Part shown: positions 32,476 to 45,250 of the stretch, piece by piece | Layout: each line of letters opens with the position of its first letter | How positions within the stretch are numbered: the first letter of the stretch is position 1 | DNA from: Rhizopus arrhizus | Lineage: Eukaryota > Mucoromycota > Mucoromycetes > Mucorales > Rhizopodaceae | Assembly (NCBI GenBank): GCA_024220505.1 | Contig: JAKZZE010000036.1 | Location: 310,001-374,000, forward strand | Length of the DNA stretch: 64,000 bases | Direction: 5' to 3' | Notes under the pieces: model-generated | The model's database searches: none | The model's input: the letters and a program-made list of their open reading frames with translations, nothing else | What the model was told of the DNA's origin: nothing | Program-made: the position numbers and the translations under genes

Positions 32476-34405
32476 AAGAAAAACAGTGTTCAACCTATTC
32501 AGATAAAATAGTGGCATGAATTCGATAGAGCTTTACCAATGAATAAAGAGCAGTTGTGCATAATTCTATAGCTTTTTTTAAGATTTCCTTTATCCGCAAA
32601 ATTTTTTATTACATATTTTCTTTATCAATAGTCTGTATTTATTTCTAGCAAATGTATTGCTTTTATAAAAAAAAGTGTACAGTTTAAATAGTGCTACGGT
32701 AACAATTCGTCATAAAATAGTTTTTTTATAAGGAGCAAAGGAAAACTCAGCTATTTATTGGGTTTTTAAATTTTATATTAGGGTAAAGTTTTGTTTTATT
32801 TTGTTGGGAGGAATTTTTTTCTATGTTTGTGGTTTGATGACAGTCGACAGTTCGAAATGAAGAAAATGCATTCAGGAGAATGAGTAGAGAACATTATTCA
32901 GAGAAATGTGGAAAGGAAGAGGATCGTTAAATAAAAAAAAAATATAAAATTATATATTTCGAAAAGCATTTAAGATAAGGATAGAATGCTCTTTATTGAA
33001 TAAAAATGTAAGGATATTTATATTAGTTTGGATTTATTGTGGATTACATTGATTACTTAGTAGCTACTGAAGTAGAATCTTGTGATTCTGTGTCATGGAA
33101 ACCAGATGATAGCTCTGTAGTTTGATAAAATTGCAAAGCAAAACTATAACTGTATTTATTTGTAAGCTGCTTCATAACATTGAAGCCATCAAGTCCTTAT
33201 GTTGAAAAATTAACAAATACTGAGATCTCTGATAACCCAGGTTTTTAATAATAGTTAATTTTCTAATTGAAAGAGTATAGAAGAATGACATCGAAAGGTA
33301 TAGTCTAAGACTATACACATATAATTATTCTTCACTACATCAAAAACGATTTTATCATAGATTATTTTTACGTGATTTTTGTATAATGAAGCATATTTTG
33401 TATCTCTAATAGGGAAAGAATACTAGTTATTTCTTATTTAAAGAAAAAGCCAGAAAATAAAATAGCTCCACATCTTAATGCAGGAAGCAACTGACTGCAT
33501 GTTAAATAAGTCAAATTTTATAACAAAAAAGTCCCTGGGACACAATATATTGTAAAAAGAGGTGAGATGACCATGAATATAAACAATGGGGAGTTTTTCG
33601 ATTTTTGACTTAACCATGTGTTGTATTGATAAGATTTTGCTTTCATATTTACTAACCTGTATCGAATTAAGAATCGTGCCCTTATCTAAAGTAATTTTTA
33701 CAGACAAGTGGAGAGGAAATTATAATGACAAGTTCAACGAGCTATTGATTTGTAATAAACCAGCAGGCAGACATAATGGTACAGTTGATAATTAAAAAAA
33801 TTCGTCAGTGAATGTCAATTATATGTAAAATCAAGTTTATTATGCATACCAAATGATCGGCATAGCCATTTAAATTTCGATCATACTGTTACTATGTACA
33901 TCATTATCTCTTCCTAAATATTTTAAGCGAATGGTATAGGAGGTCAATGTTTCATTTTAAAAATATTCAAGTAAAATTAATTTAAAAAATATTTTTGTTA
34001 ACTTGTTTCCATTCTCACCAATAAGAATCATTTACAGTTAAAAAAAAGGTTCAATAGCTAATGAGTTCATCAATTACAGCTGTAAAAATATAATTTTAAA
34101 ATGTTTATTGGATCAATATGAATGTTATCACCATTAGCTTCTATTCATCAATAAACTATATATTGGTATGGATGCGCAGTTTAACTGCGGACCGACTTAC
34201 AGAGCGAAAGATTCAACTAAACACCATGCTTATTTGTCAAACAACGGACTGACTTACAGAAATTTCCGATTAGGTTTACTGCTGTGCTTGAAATAACTGG
34301 GCACAAAATAAAAAGGACAAGCCTATCTTCCCCTTTTTATTTTCCTGAGAGACAATTGTTCCTTTTCTTTACATAAACAAAAGAAGAAAACAGTTCAAAA
34401 ACAAT
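32476..34405. other. Long AT-rich intergenic region
   Basis: About 1.9 kb. A 45-codon minus-strand frame at about 33058-33195 (MKQLTNKYSYSFALQFYQ) looks mildly coding but lacks support. No other feature is recognised. The last 100-150 nt should contain the ERG3 promoter. Confidence 0.4.
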
Positions 34406-35495
34406 ATGGACACAGTATTACATTATGCAGATCAATTTTTGTTTGATTCACTATATGCCAAGATCTGGCCATCGTACACAAAAATTATTGCTGGACATGT
34501 AGTTTCTGCATGGCCCCGCGATGACTTTTGGCGAGTGAATCTCTCAATTTATATTATAACTGTCGTTTTTGGTTTGTTGCTTTATTTAGTAACCTCTACT
34601 CTGTCATATTACTATGTATTTGATCATGACTATATGAAGCACCCTAAATTTTTGAAAAATCAAGTACGTTTAGAAATAGAGTGCGCACTTAGTGCTATTC
34701 CTTGGATGACATGTACGTCTTTATTTTTTTTTAATAAGCATATGAAATAACACATTAATATAGTATTTACTACACCCTTTTTCACTGGTGAAATTTTTGG
34801 CAAATCCCTATTATATGGTGGTATGCCAAAGACTGCTTACGACTGGCTTTATTTGTTTGCTTCCATACCTAGCTTCCTCTTTTTTACTGACTGTGGTATT
34901 TACTGGTTTCATCGTTGGATGCACCACCCCAGAGTTTACAAGTATCTTCACAAGGTAAAACAATGATAATGCTCGACCTAAATTTTCATTGACATATCTT
35001 TTTTTTTTTAGCTTCACCACAAATGGGTAGTTCCTACCCCTTTTGCCTCTTATGCTTTTAACCCATGCGATGGCTTTATTCAATCTCTTCCTTATCATAT
35101 GTATGTCTATATGATTCCAATGCACAAATTCCTTTATCTTGGCTTGTTTAGCTTTGTCACACTATGGACTGTAATGATTCATGATGGTAACACTTGTAAA
35201 AAACACACATTCATACACATAAGCTAAAAATCATGATGTAATAATAGGTGAATTTATTTCTCATTCAGAAATTATCAACACAAGCGCACATCATTTCATT
35301 CACCATGTCTATTTCAACTATAACTATGGACAATACTTTACTTTATGGGATCGTATTGGTAACTCTCACCGTCAGCCGACAGATGAACAATATGAAAAGG
35401 CACTTCGTGATGATCATAAAGTGATGGCACGTCAGGCTTACGATGCAAACAACATTGAAGGAAAGACGCTCGGCGACAAACTTAAATCTCAATAA
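34406..35495 (+). CDS. ERG3: Sterol C-5 desaturase
   Basis: Four exons (34406-34712, 34764-34954, 35012-35186, 35248-35495) give 306 residues. The fatty-acid-hydroxylase-superfamily histidine boxes are all present and correctly spaced: HRWMHH, HKLHHK (across the exon 2/3 junction) and SAHHFIHH. These ligate the di-iron centre. Hydrophobic segments near residues 50-70 and 140-155 and at the C-terminal side fit an ER membrane protein. [18 protein letters not shown] and [17 protein letters not shown] are characteristic of Erg3, which introduces the C5-C6 double bond in episterol during ergosterol synthesis. Length is slightly shorter than yeast Erg3 at the N-terminus, as is common in basal fungi. 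Confidence 0.93.
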
Positions 35496-36105
35496 GAACA
35501 ATCATATAATATTTTATTTGTACACTAGAATATTTCATTTTTTTACTAATTATTTAATCACTCTATACACATTCCCCTTTCTCTACCTCTGTTACTTTTT
35601 CTTTTAATAAACTAATACTTGCAATAAAAAAAACCTTTAGAAAAGAAATAGGTTACGCATTCGTTATTTACTACTCACACAATTTCTTCTGGAAAGTGCG
35701 TTTATACAAAAATCATGTAAAATACTACAATTTATAAGCTTGTTTTGACATATTGATTTTATGCCTATTTCTTTTAAAAATAAGATCAAATAACAGAAAA
35801 TATAATTTTTGATACTACACTACTGGATTCAGAAAATAAATGCTACAAATGTATTTTTATAATTTTGTAAAAGGTTTCTATTCAAGTGTCGGTAGAGTCC
35901 ACTCACGATTTAAATTAAAATATGATAAAGTGCAACAAAAGATACTAAGGCTGTACTTATTGATACGTCAAAGTTTAACAGCTTCAATATAGGCAAACAT
36001 GAGATGCAGAATATGATAACTAGCTTCTTGAGCAATGCTTTATTCTAGTAACAAAAAAAATCCTTACTCCTTTTGAAGTAGTTATTTCATTTTGGAGACA
36101 GAAAT
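35496..36105. other. Intergenic region, no gene recognised
   Basis: About 600 nt, AT-rich. On the minus strand at about 35960-36045 a short coding-like string (AQEASYHILHLMFAYIEAV) can be read behind a possible acceptor, perhaps debris of the adjoining small frame. Confidence 0.3.
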
Positions 36106-36231
36106 GTTTAGAACAACTTACAATACCAGGGATAGGCATTTGTTACATTCTCCGTCTCATCTTTGTCAACGTTCGAATTGAGAGGTGTACTTGTCTCTAT
36201 CTCCGTTGACTCTGAATTGAAAATAGACATG
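36106..36231 (-). CDS. Possible first exon or small ORF (acidic, ~41 aa)
   Basis: The minus-strand frame starts MSIFNSESTEIETSTPLN, is Ser/Thr/Glu-rich, and has a good GTAAGT donor just before its stop (after NAYPWY). It could be the first exon of a gene whose remainder is decayed. No partner exon is convincing. Confidence 0.25.
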
Positions 36232-36329
36232 GCAACTTTTTGTGTAAGTAATTTTTATGAACTGCATTACTGCCCAAAAACCGTAATCTGCATAGGTTTT
36301 AGAGTCCGGTTCTATACATTTTTTTTTTG

Positions 36330-37856
36330 TTTGTAAGGGGTGATGAGCCCGAATTTTATTAAAGTCACACTAAAATGTTTTTGGATTTTTAAGTCACGCA
36401 GTTTTTTGCGATGTTCAACATGCGCATCAAAGTTATGTTTGAATTGTTAAACTGACACATTTGAAGTTGATCTCGCTTTCTGAGAAAGACTATTTTCAAT
36501 CAGTTGTACCTCCTTTCCCTTTCTAGTGAGCTTCTTTCCTGTTTGGCGCTTGACCCTTTATTTGAATGCACCACAGCCAAAATCTATCTCGCTAGCTGAT
36601 ATGATGGTTGCCTTTGGGGTCTTCAAATATTTCTGATGTTCAATGTCTTGTACCACTGGAGCTGCTTTATTGTCATCATCCAAGACAGAATAGTGATTGT
36701 GTAGCTTGAGGTGAAATGAAAATCGTTTCAAAGAAAAAGGGACAGCTGCTGTCATATTCACAAGTCCGTTATCTGTGCCGCAAAATGTAAAATCTTCAAA
36801 ATCACGAAGCACACATGCTTCACTGTGGACTAGACCACGCGAATCTTTTTTCAATTCCTTTTTCGTTGTAGGTAGTGCGCTTGCAGTGTCAACGGTATGG
36901 ATTCTTGAATTATGTCTGATAGCCATTCGCTGATAGTACAACACTTGCTTCTTTTCCATCAATTGGTCTTCGATGTCGTTGATTTTAAGATAAGTTTTAT
37001 CTCTCAAATGTCTCTCTTCTTTGATCCTCTGGTACAAAATTTGTTTATCCACTTTGTTGTGCCATTCTTTTCGCAATGTCTTTATTTTCTTGATGGAGTC
37101 CTGTTCTTTTTGATACTTCAATGCTTTTTCTCTTTCCTGATCAAGTGACTTGACTTCTTTTTCAAGCTTGGCTGTCTCGGCTTTCAAATCCTCCAATGGC
37201 TTTTGTCCTTCTCGAAGAATGTTGGGATCTCTCAAAATCCTTTTCAAATAGGATATCTTCTGATGTTTAACCGGAGGCGCAGTTGTCTTCTTTACTCCAA
37301 GAATTCGTACCACTTTCAATTTGGGAAGAACTGACATTCGTTGACCAAATTTCAAACCATTGGATTCACATGTATGTCGGACCTTCTCCATATCGAACAA
37401 AGAGTTGAAGACAGCATCTTTATTCCGACGTGCAATTTCGACTGAAGACAGAGGCTCCTCGTTGTAGCCGTAGATTGTAAGCTCCGTTGACATACCTTCA
37501 ACTTGTCCTTGATTATCATCAGTTCTACTTTTCATAATTTGAAAGAGTGACGGAGCATCAATGTTCAAGGCATTTATATGAGCAGATGACATTGCAGGAC
37601 ATAATTTTCGGGTGAACTTCGAGTACTCAGCATAATGAAGAACGTCATTCGCAAATATACAGAATAGCAATTGGTAAGGCAATATATGGTATTTTGATCT
37701 AACAGGTGCAAATTTTTTTAGAGTGTTAATGATGAGCAGACAGACAGAAACTTCTTTGCGCGTAGCATCAGGAAACTCATCGTTCACATCTTTTTCAGTT
37801 ACAAGATCCTTTGAGAATATCAAATGCTTTGCTCCGCTTTTTAATTGACTAATTCC
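36330..37856 (-). pseudogene. N-terminal half of a Fanzor/TnpB-like RuvC nuclease gene, broken
   Basis: A long minus-strand frame runs to a TAA at 36560-36558 (~430 codons after the LINE junction) and then continues recognisably in the same frame (KRQTGKKLTRKGKEVQLIEN) to a second TAA at 36449-36447 and beyond. Features in order: a helical N-terminal region (SKYHILPYQLLFCIFANDVL), MSTELTIYGYNEEPLSSVEI, a basic stretch (KFGQRMSVLPKLKVVRILG), a long coiled coil rich in Glu/Lys, and then FTFCGTDNGLVNMTAAVPFS. I read the last as a RuvC-I strand with its catalytic Asp in GTDNG (about residue 373 of 443 counted from a Met at 37889). The zinc-ribbon and RuvC-III part is missing here but occurs at 39.8-40.6 kb on the other strand. 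The N-terminus is cut by the LINE at about 37856. The Fanzor assignment is inference from layout; membership of a repeated Mucorales family is from recall. Confidence 0.55.
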
Positions 37857-39783
37857 TACGATCGTGTACATCCTGATTACCCCCGCCAAGTCCTCACGCG
37901 AATTGGTATTCCGGATTCATTCATTGATTCCATTTGTGGACTCTTCTTTGGTACGTGCCTACGTGTCAACGTCAATGGTTTCCTTTCTGGCTCTGTTCCC
38001 CAGTTACGAGGTCTTCGACAAGGCGATCCTCTCTCTCCAGTGTTGTTCAACTTGGCTTTCGAACCTTTTCTTCGCAGTGTTTTGCATGATTTGCGATTTA
38101 ATGGTGTCTCTTTGCCAATCTCAACACCTGCACCGGTCCCGTTGCCTCCTGACATGCCCGCCGTTAAACTTCTTGCTTACGCTGATGATGTTATTTGTCT
38201 TCTCAATGCTCCTTCTGACTTAGACCGTCTAATTCAACATTATACTGTTTATTCACGGGCATCCAACGCCTCTCTCAATTACTCCAAGACTCAAGTCCTT
38301 TCGCTTTCTGGATCCAGCTCTATTTACTCTACGACTTGGCGCTCCCCGCTACAATCGTATGATATTAATACCTGGCATGATCGTACTGCACCTGACGCGA
38401 TCACTTACCTTGGATTTCCTCTCTCTTCGTCGATTACACAACGTGATTCGTTCCTAGATAAGATACACACTAACATCGCTACAGCTTGCAAGATTCACTC
38501 ACAGCGTTCTTTATCCGTCCGAGGGCGAGCTACCATTGTCAATTCTTTGATTCTATCGAAGCTTTGGTATGTGCTGCGAGTCATTTGGGTTCCTGTCGCT
38601 TTCTTAGATAAAATCAAGTCTACTGTTTATTGTCTTGCCCTGGCTAGCACATTATATTTATTTTCATTCTGTTGCTGACGTTACTTCTGATACTTCTTGG
38701 GACTATCGTCTTCCTTTTCTATTTCCCGATCTTCGGCGTCCTGTGCTTCGTGCTTCCCGGGTTCTTTCTCTTTTGTTTGCTGCTATTGATGCTTTACCTC
38801 GTAATTGGTCGCATGTTGTGATTAATTCGATCACTGCATTGGCTCTTCCTGTGATGGCTCTTACTCTTAGTCCTGATCCTTCCCTAGTTATACCAAAATC
38901 TTTTAGTAAATTGCGTGGTGATAACATTTTCATTATTGATTTGACTTCTCTTATTACTCCTGCTCGTCAAACCATTGAATTTCCATCGTTTCCTAGGCTT
39001 TGCAAGAAATTTCTTAAGATGGTTTCTGACTCTCAACTCTCTTTGGCCCCATTCTTCTTGCGTACCTTTCTCACCAGCGCCAGTGCTAGTCAGGCTAATC
39101 CAGCTTTTGATCCCGTATCACACAACCGCATTGATGTTTCTCCTTTTGTGGATGCTCTGTTTGGTTTATCGCCCTCAAGTGTCCATATCACGGATAACCC
39201 GCTTTCTCCTCGTCACGCACTGGATTCTTCCTTTTATCGTAGCCTGTTGAGCTCAAATTCTCCCGCTGTTACTATCTCATGGAAAAACTTTTGGTCGCAT
39301 CCATTGTCTCATCATGGCCGTAACGTTTGGTATCGTCTGCTTCACGGTAAAATTCCTTGTCGTGAATTGATGCACAAGATAGTTCCTTTACCTGTCCCTG
39401 ATGGAGCTTGTATCCTATGTGGTCAATCGGATTCAATTGATCATTTTCTCTTCCGTTGTCCCCACAAGTTACCATTCTGGTCTTCAATTTGGAACCGATA
39501 CTTCCATCGCTCTTTTGACACATATAGACTCACCCAGGCATTGTTTTATTTGAATCTGCCTGCTCGCAAACTCCTTTGGATGCCTGCCCCCTCCGTCATC
39601 CTCGGTGCTGCACTGGTAACCCTTTGGAAAGCACATTGGCGCCTTGTTTTTGACAACATCCCTTTCTGCCTTACTCCCACTTTGATTACTGCCGAGAAGC
39701 TTATAGCCCACCTTGCGAACGAACAATTCTTTGGTCAAGGCAATTCTGCTTTCGCCATTCCGCATGTCACTTTTGACATGTAA
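37856..39783 (+). mobile_element. 5'-truncated LINE-type retrotransposon, reverse transcriptase broken
   Basis: The sequence begins inside the reverse-transcriptase domain at SYDRVHPDYPRQVL. It shows LRGLRQGDPLSPVLFNLAFE and the catalytic box AYADDV (YADD), then a thumb region (TYLGFPLSSSITQRD; RSLSVRGRATIVNSLILSKL). Near 38640 the frame changes and a piece seems to be deleted. The second frame (38635-39783) carries the C-terminal region with a zf-RVT-type zinc motif: VWYRLLHGKIPCRELM, then C-x2-C-x6-H-x5-C in CILCGQSDSIDHFLFRC. The element ends near 39783 with no clear poly(A). 5' truncation is typical of LINE insertion. It is not autonomous. Confidence 0.88.
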
Positions 39784-39819
39784 TATTTATACTTCATTCC
39801 AAAATTTTCTATAACACCG

Positions 39820-40616
39820 GCAACAGAATGAATGAGCGCCGACATTGTGAAATCCAGAAGCATAGATTCACTCATCGAATATGCACAAAGGAACGAAAGG
39901 CACTGTCTCAAACTTCTGGTAGTAACTTCTCAGGATGATGGAAGATAATTGAGTTCTAACGCACTTTAATAGATGATCCTTCAACAAAGAAGAAATTGAT
40001 CATGTTCATTGGAGACAGAGGAACCGGAGTTGGTTCCCGCATCGAAGGATTTAAAAGATACGGTGGACGGTGGAAAGAGGTCATCCACTCCGAAGCAACA
40101 AACGTTTGCGTTACCAATGAGAACTTGACTTCCAAGACTTGTATTTTTTGCTTTCGACGACTGACGCATCCCCGTATATCAGTAACGAAAAACGGAGAGG
40201 TTTTTTCTAGGAAGGTCAAAGGCAGTTTCTACTGTACAAACCCGCTGTGTGTATCAGTTCTGTCCAAATGTGCTGCCAAGTCGAGAGATTCTCTGTCAGC
40301 GTTGGCAATCGGTATCGTAGGCCTTAGTACTATTTTGTTTGGCGCTCTATTACCAGCATTTAAATCACATAAAACCAGCAACATTGAAGCTGAAAAATAC
40401 ATTGTATTAACTTCTCCCTCCAGATTTGAAGAAGAGACTGGCAGCTACGCAGTAGTTCTAGAGGTAAGAAAAGGGTTAAGTAAGGTTGGTCACCCAGAAG
40501 CAAAATTAAAATTTATTTGTCTGATAGTGACGGTGTTTTACGACAGGTCGTTTACTGTCACTCATAAACAAGTTCATATAAGCCCACTTTGGATTTACAA
40601 GAAAAATCACAATTAA
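39820..40616 (+). pseudogene. C-terminal half of a Fanzor/TnpB-like RuvC nuclease gene, broken
   Basis: The plus-strand frame starts about 39826 with basic helical sequence (ERRHCEIQKHRFTHRICTKE), is interrupted by stops near 39936 and 39957, and is then open to TAA at 40614-40616. It contains LIMFIGDRGTGVGSRIEG, a zinc ribbon with C-x2-C in SKTCIFCFRRLTHP and C-x4-C in FYCTNPLCVS, and then KSRDSLSALAIG. I read the last as RuvC-III, comparable to the RD-x-x-A-A box of TnpB/Fanzor. The last ~45 residues after a possible GTAAGA donor look non-native. This is the part missing from the fragment at 36.3-37.9 kb, but on the opposite strand. Zinc ribbon followed directly by an RD-x-x-(S/A)-A helix is the main support. 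Confidence 0.55.
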
Positions 40617-40843
40617 AAAAGTACTACAGTCATTTATAGACAGAGGCAACCGAAAGAGATGTTGATATGTGTAGGTAATTATGAAGTGATTTAGTCGCGT
40701 ACGCACGTGTATGCATTCTTTAATAAAAGCTTACTATCATCATTACATTGTAAATCATAATTTAATCTCAGTCATTCCCTAAAAGCAGGAGTTAATGCCT
40801 TTGTTCTTTTCATATTTATTCTTCTTTTTTTCTTTCCCTTTTT

Positions 40844-43095
40844 GTGATGATAATCTGGATCCTCGGTTTACTACTGTATATTTTAAATCCAGTTATCATG
40901 ATGAACGTTTATGATTCAATTCTTACAGCTCCTTCAACCGCTCAGTTAAAATACATAGCCAACAATAAACATTTTAATTTTACGGTTCCTATTGTAACCG
41001 AAGCTTCCGCAGGAGCGCTTAGTCTACAACGAGTAACACACATCATAAAAGAACAAGATCACTTTGAGTTGGAATATATTGCTACAGCTCAGGAAGAGCT
41101 TTTACTTCAGTCACTGGAGTTTGAAGTGAAAGTTAATTTAGAAGATCATGTCATGTTGGGTGAGGGATTTCAGTGCTGGAGTACAACCAAAGAAATGGGT
41201 AAACATAACAGACTATCTGCTATTCCAAAAGCTGTTTCTTGGATAACAAAATTTAATCTTCAAGGGTAAATAGATCCAATATTTTATCAGATGTATTAAC
41301 TCTATATAAACTTATCAGGGACTATGATTTTTTCAATTACTCTGGGAAACAAGGTCATTTACATGCAACCGGTTACACCTATCTGCGGCATATTCCATCT
41401 ACAAAAATCGTATTTATAGGCTCAGTTTCCGAACACTCTGGCTATTCTTACTACAAGGCCAATTTCAACGATCACACATTTAGCTTTTACAAGGACATCG
41501 AAGGCAAATCCCTCAAAAAAGGACAAGAGCTTAGGTTAAAGTTTTCTGTCTTTCAAGGCAAAGAAACATCAGACCTCACAGAGATTTGGTCCCGATACGC
41601 AACATATTATGACCCACAACATGCATTTCGAAACCCAGATCATCTGACCGGTTGGTCATCTTGGTATAATTTTTATGAACGAGTGACTGAAGCAGATGTT
41701 TTGGCTAGTCTGAAGGCCTTTGAGCAGCATCCGTATCCAATTAACGTGTTTCAGATTGATGATGGATATCAAGTACAGATTGGAGATTGGCTGGATGTTG
41801 ACAAAAACAAGTTTCCAAGAGGTATGAAAGCGCTTGCAGATGATATCATACAGCAGGGCAAGATGCCTGGGATCTGGATTGCGCCCTATGCAGTAGGATT
41901 CAATAGCAAAATAGTTGAGGAACATCCAGACTGGCTTCTAAAGTATCCAAATAGTAATCAATTACTCGTGGCTGGTCCCAACTGGGGAGGATTTTATGCA
42001 TTGGATATCTATAATCCAGAAGCAAAGGTCTATCTTGAACAAGTGTTTGACGAAGTCTTAGATACCTGGGGATTCAAATTACTCAAGCTTGACTTTTTAT
42101 TTGCTGCTGCTATGGTACCTCGACTAGGAAAATCTCGAGGAGAGATCATGTGGGACGCAACCGATTTGATCGTCAAACTGACACGCAAACGCGCCCTAAT
42201 TCTGGGCTCTGGTGTGCCTCTTCCTTCGACTTGGGGTAAATTTGAATATAATCGAATGAGTAGTGATGCATCTCCCTGGTGGGATAATACTGTACTCAAG
42301 TTAGCCAACGTACGTGAACGTGTATCGACCCTGAATGCGCTTACATCCACACTCAATCGTTGGCCTATGGGCTCAAGAATGTTTGGTGGTGATCCTGATG
42401 TATTCTTTATAAGATCTGATAATAACAAGCTTAATGTGGAGGAGAAGCATACGCTGTTAATAGTAAACATCATCTTGGGTCAATTGACACTCATGTCTGA
42501 TAATGTTAATCTTTACAGCGAGTTTGAGCATCGACTTTATGGATCCATCTTTCCAAAGCCTGAGGCACAAGTAAAAGACATACAAAGTATTGGGATTGAG
42601 GCTTATAAAGTAGAATATACATGCAATCGACGCAAATATCTCTTCTTGACCAACTTATCGCCGCTTCCACTGACAACACAATTACCCTTGGATGACAATG
42701 GAAAATACATTTATTACTTTGAACACAGTAATGTCTTGGTACAGAGCAAAGTCGATTGGCTCAAGTCACAGTCGACCATCTTTTTAAAGCCTCACGAAAC
42801 AAGAGCCTTTATGAAAGTGACCGATGACAAGCAAGATTTGTATATAGGATCCACGGGACATATTGTTCCAGGAACAGAGATCGATACATTATCATCAAAC
42901 AAAAAGGACATGATACACATTACATTAAAGAAGCGATATACGAAAATCAAGGAAAACAAAATATACATCAGACTCAACTCAAGTGAAAGTGTGATACCCA
43001 CAGTCTATGTTAATAACAAACTAATTTCGAATGTGAAAAAATACATTTGGAATGAAGATATCACATTTATCAAAGTGACTTTACATACTGTTTAA
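40844..43095 (+). CDS. Glycoside hydrolase family 36 (alpha-galactosidase / raffinose-synthase-like)
   Basis: Two exons (40844-41265, 41319-43095) give 732 residues. The N-terminus has a hydrophobic segment (IIWILGLLLYILNPVIMM), probably a signal peptide or anchor. A beta-rich N-terminal domain (residues ~30-290) precedes the catalytic barrel, which starts at TGWSSWYNFYERVTE. NVFQIDDGYQ, WIAPYAVGFNS, the nucleophile Asp in LLKLDFLFAA and the acid/base Asp in RMSSDASPWW are all in the positions expected for GH36/clan GH-D, which hydrolyses terminal alpha-1,6-galactosides. The C-terminal part (YIYYFEHSNVLVQSKVDW) is the usual beta-sandwich. Its stop lies only 34 nt from the COQ5 stop, tail to tail. 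Whether it is secreted is inferred from the N-terminus only. Confidence 0.88.
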
Positions 43096-43129
43096 TAATA
43101 AACTATATAATAAACCCCCTATCGTCCTT

Positions 43130-44269
<1,140 letters not shown>

Positions 44270-44651
44270 GTCAAGCTGTTATTAAGAAAATCAGTTCCTT
44301 GCTTTTCTTCCCTCTTTTTTTTTTTTCTGACAGCGGTAATGATTTTAAGTTACCGATACGACTTATCCAATGAAAGTTGAAAATTGGTCAATAGATTATT
44401 ACTTGAAGGTATGAAGTTGAGAACGTTAAGGTGTTATGTGTCATTGATAGATCATTCTTATGGATGATTACTAGCTTTATCTGAAAGTAATAATTCGCTA
44501 TTGACAGGTATAAAAGATGCAGTATATTCTTGATTTATACTTAATGAGTTATTAATCTAAAGTGTTAAATTGATCTCTCTCTTTTTTTTTACAAGAGAGA
44601 AAATATCTTTCTACTGGATAAAGAAAAAGAGAAGTCGAGAAAGAGAAATAG

Positions 44652-44735
44652 ATGAAACTAGATAAAGAATCACAAGATTTTTTAGGTGCGCTTGTAATTT
44701 TAAGTTTTATTTGTATTTATGCGAGTTATAAGTAG
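44652..44735 (+). CDS. Possible 27-aa membrane micropeptide
   Basis: A short frame starts MKLDKESQDFLGALVILS and ends YASYK before TAG. A charged N-terminus is followed by one hydrophobic segment of about 16 residues, the layout of a single-pass micropeptide. It lies in an otherwise gene-poor stretch upstream of COQ5 on the opposite strand. Chance cannot be ruled out at this length. Confidence 0.25.
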   Translation: MKLDKESQDFLGALVILSFICIYASYK

Positions 44736-44754
44736 CTTGTTATGTTTAAAATGA

Positions 44755-45250
44755 TTATTTAAAAGTAGTTTTAGAGATCAATAAGTGATTAACCAAAGTG
44801 ATTAGTTTGAAGATGACAAGTAGACCAACCAGTAAGAATATGTAAAGCAAAATGTTTTTTTTAGTGCCTCTAGGACGCCCCAGTCTCATATCGCTTCCCC
44901 TGCTCAAGTTACGCGGCGAGTTTGCCCACCTGGAATGGTACGGAATGTTATCCCATATAGCCTGTTTCGGGTCTAATGGGTCCACTAAGCCAAGAAGCAA
45001 CAATTCGGTCAGCCTTAAGCTACAGCGTGAATGCTGCAAACTGTTTGCTACTTGAATTGTTTACCCACCTAACGCTTCAAGGTACCAGACTATCAGGCCA
45101 AGAGCTCTTGATGTAAAAAGATATATTTGGAGAAGGGGCAAGACAAAACACATGCAGCACATATCTTACAAAGAGAGTCATTGATCGTATAGAGTGAGAA
45201 CAAGCGCACCAAAAAGATAAAAAAGGATCTTTGTTTTGTAGCATCAGTAA
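44755..45250 (-). other. GC-rich island with membrane-segment ORF or possible ncRNA
   Basis: About 44865-45115 is visibly richer in G and C than the AT-rich DNA on both sides. On the minus strand a frame without ATG contains LLLLGLVDPLDPKQAIWDN and WANSPRNLSRGSDMRLGR, then a hydrophobic helix (ILLYIFLLVGLLVIFKLI), ending at 44755. One possible gene model starts MTLFVRYVLHVF further upstream, with an intron GTACCT...TTGCAG joining it in phase 0. Alternatively the island is a structured RNA gene. I could not match SRP, RNase P, U3 or tRNA motifs. Confidence 0.3.

Noticed and set aside
33058..33195. 45-codon minus-strand frame as a last exon
   Set aside because: No upstream exon, no usable acceptor spacing and no family; left as part of the intergenic region.
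44865..45115. GC-rich island as SRP RNA, RNase P RNA or U3
   Set aside because: The conserved boxes of these RNAs could not be found; only a GAGCAGG string recalls SRP helix 8, which is too little.
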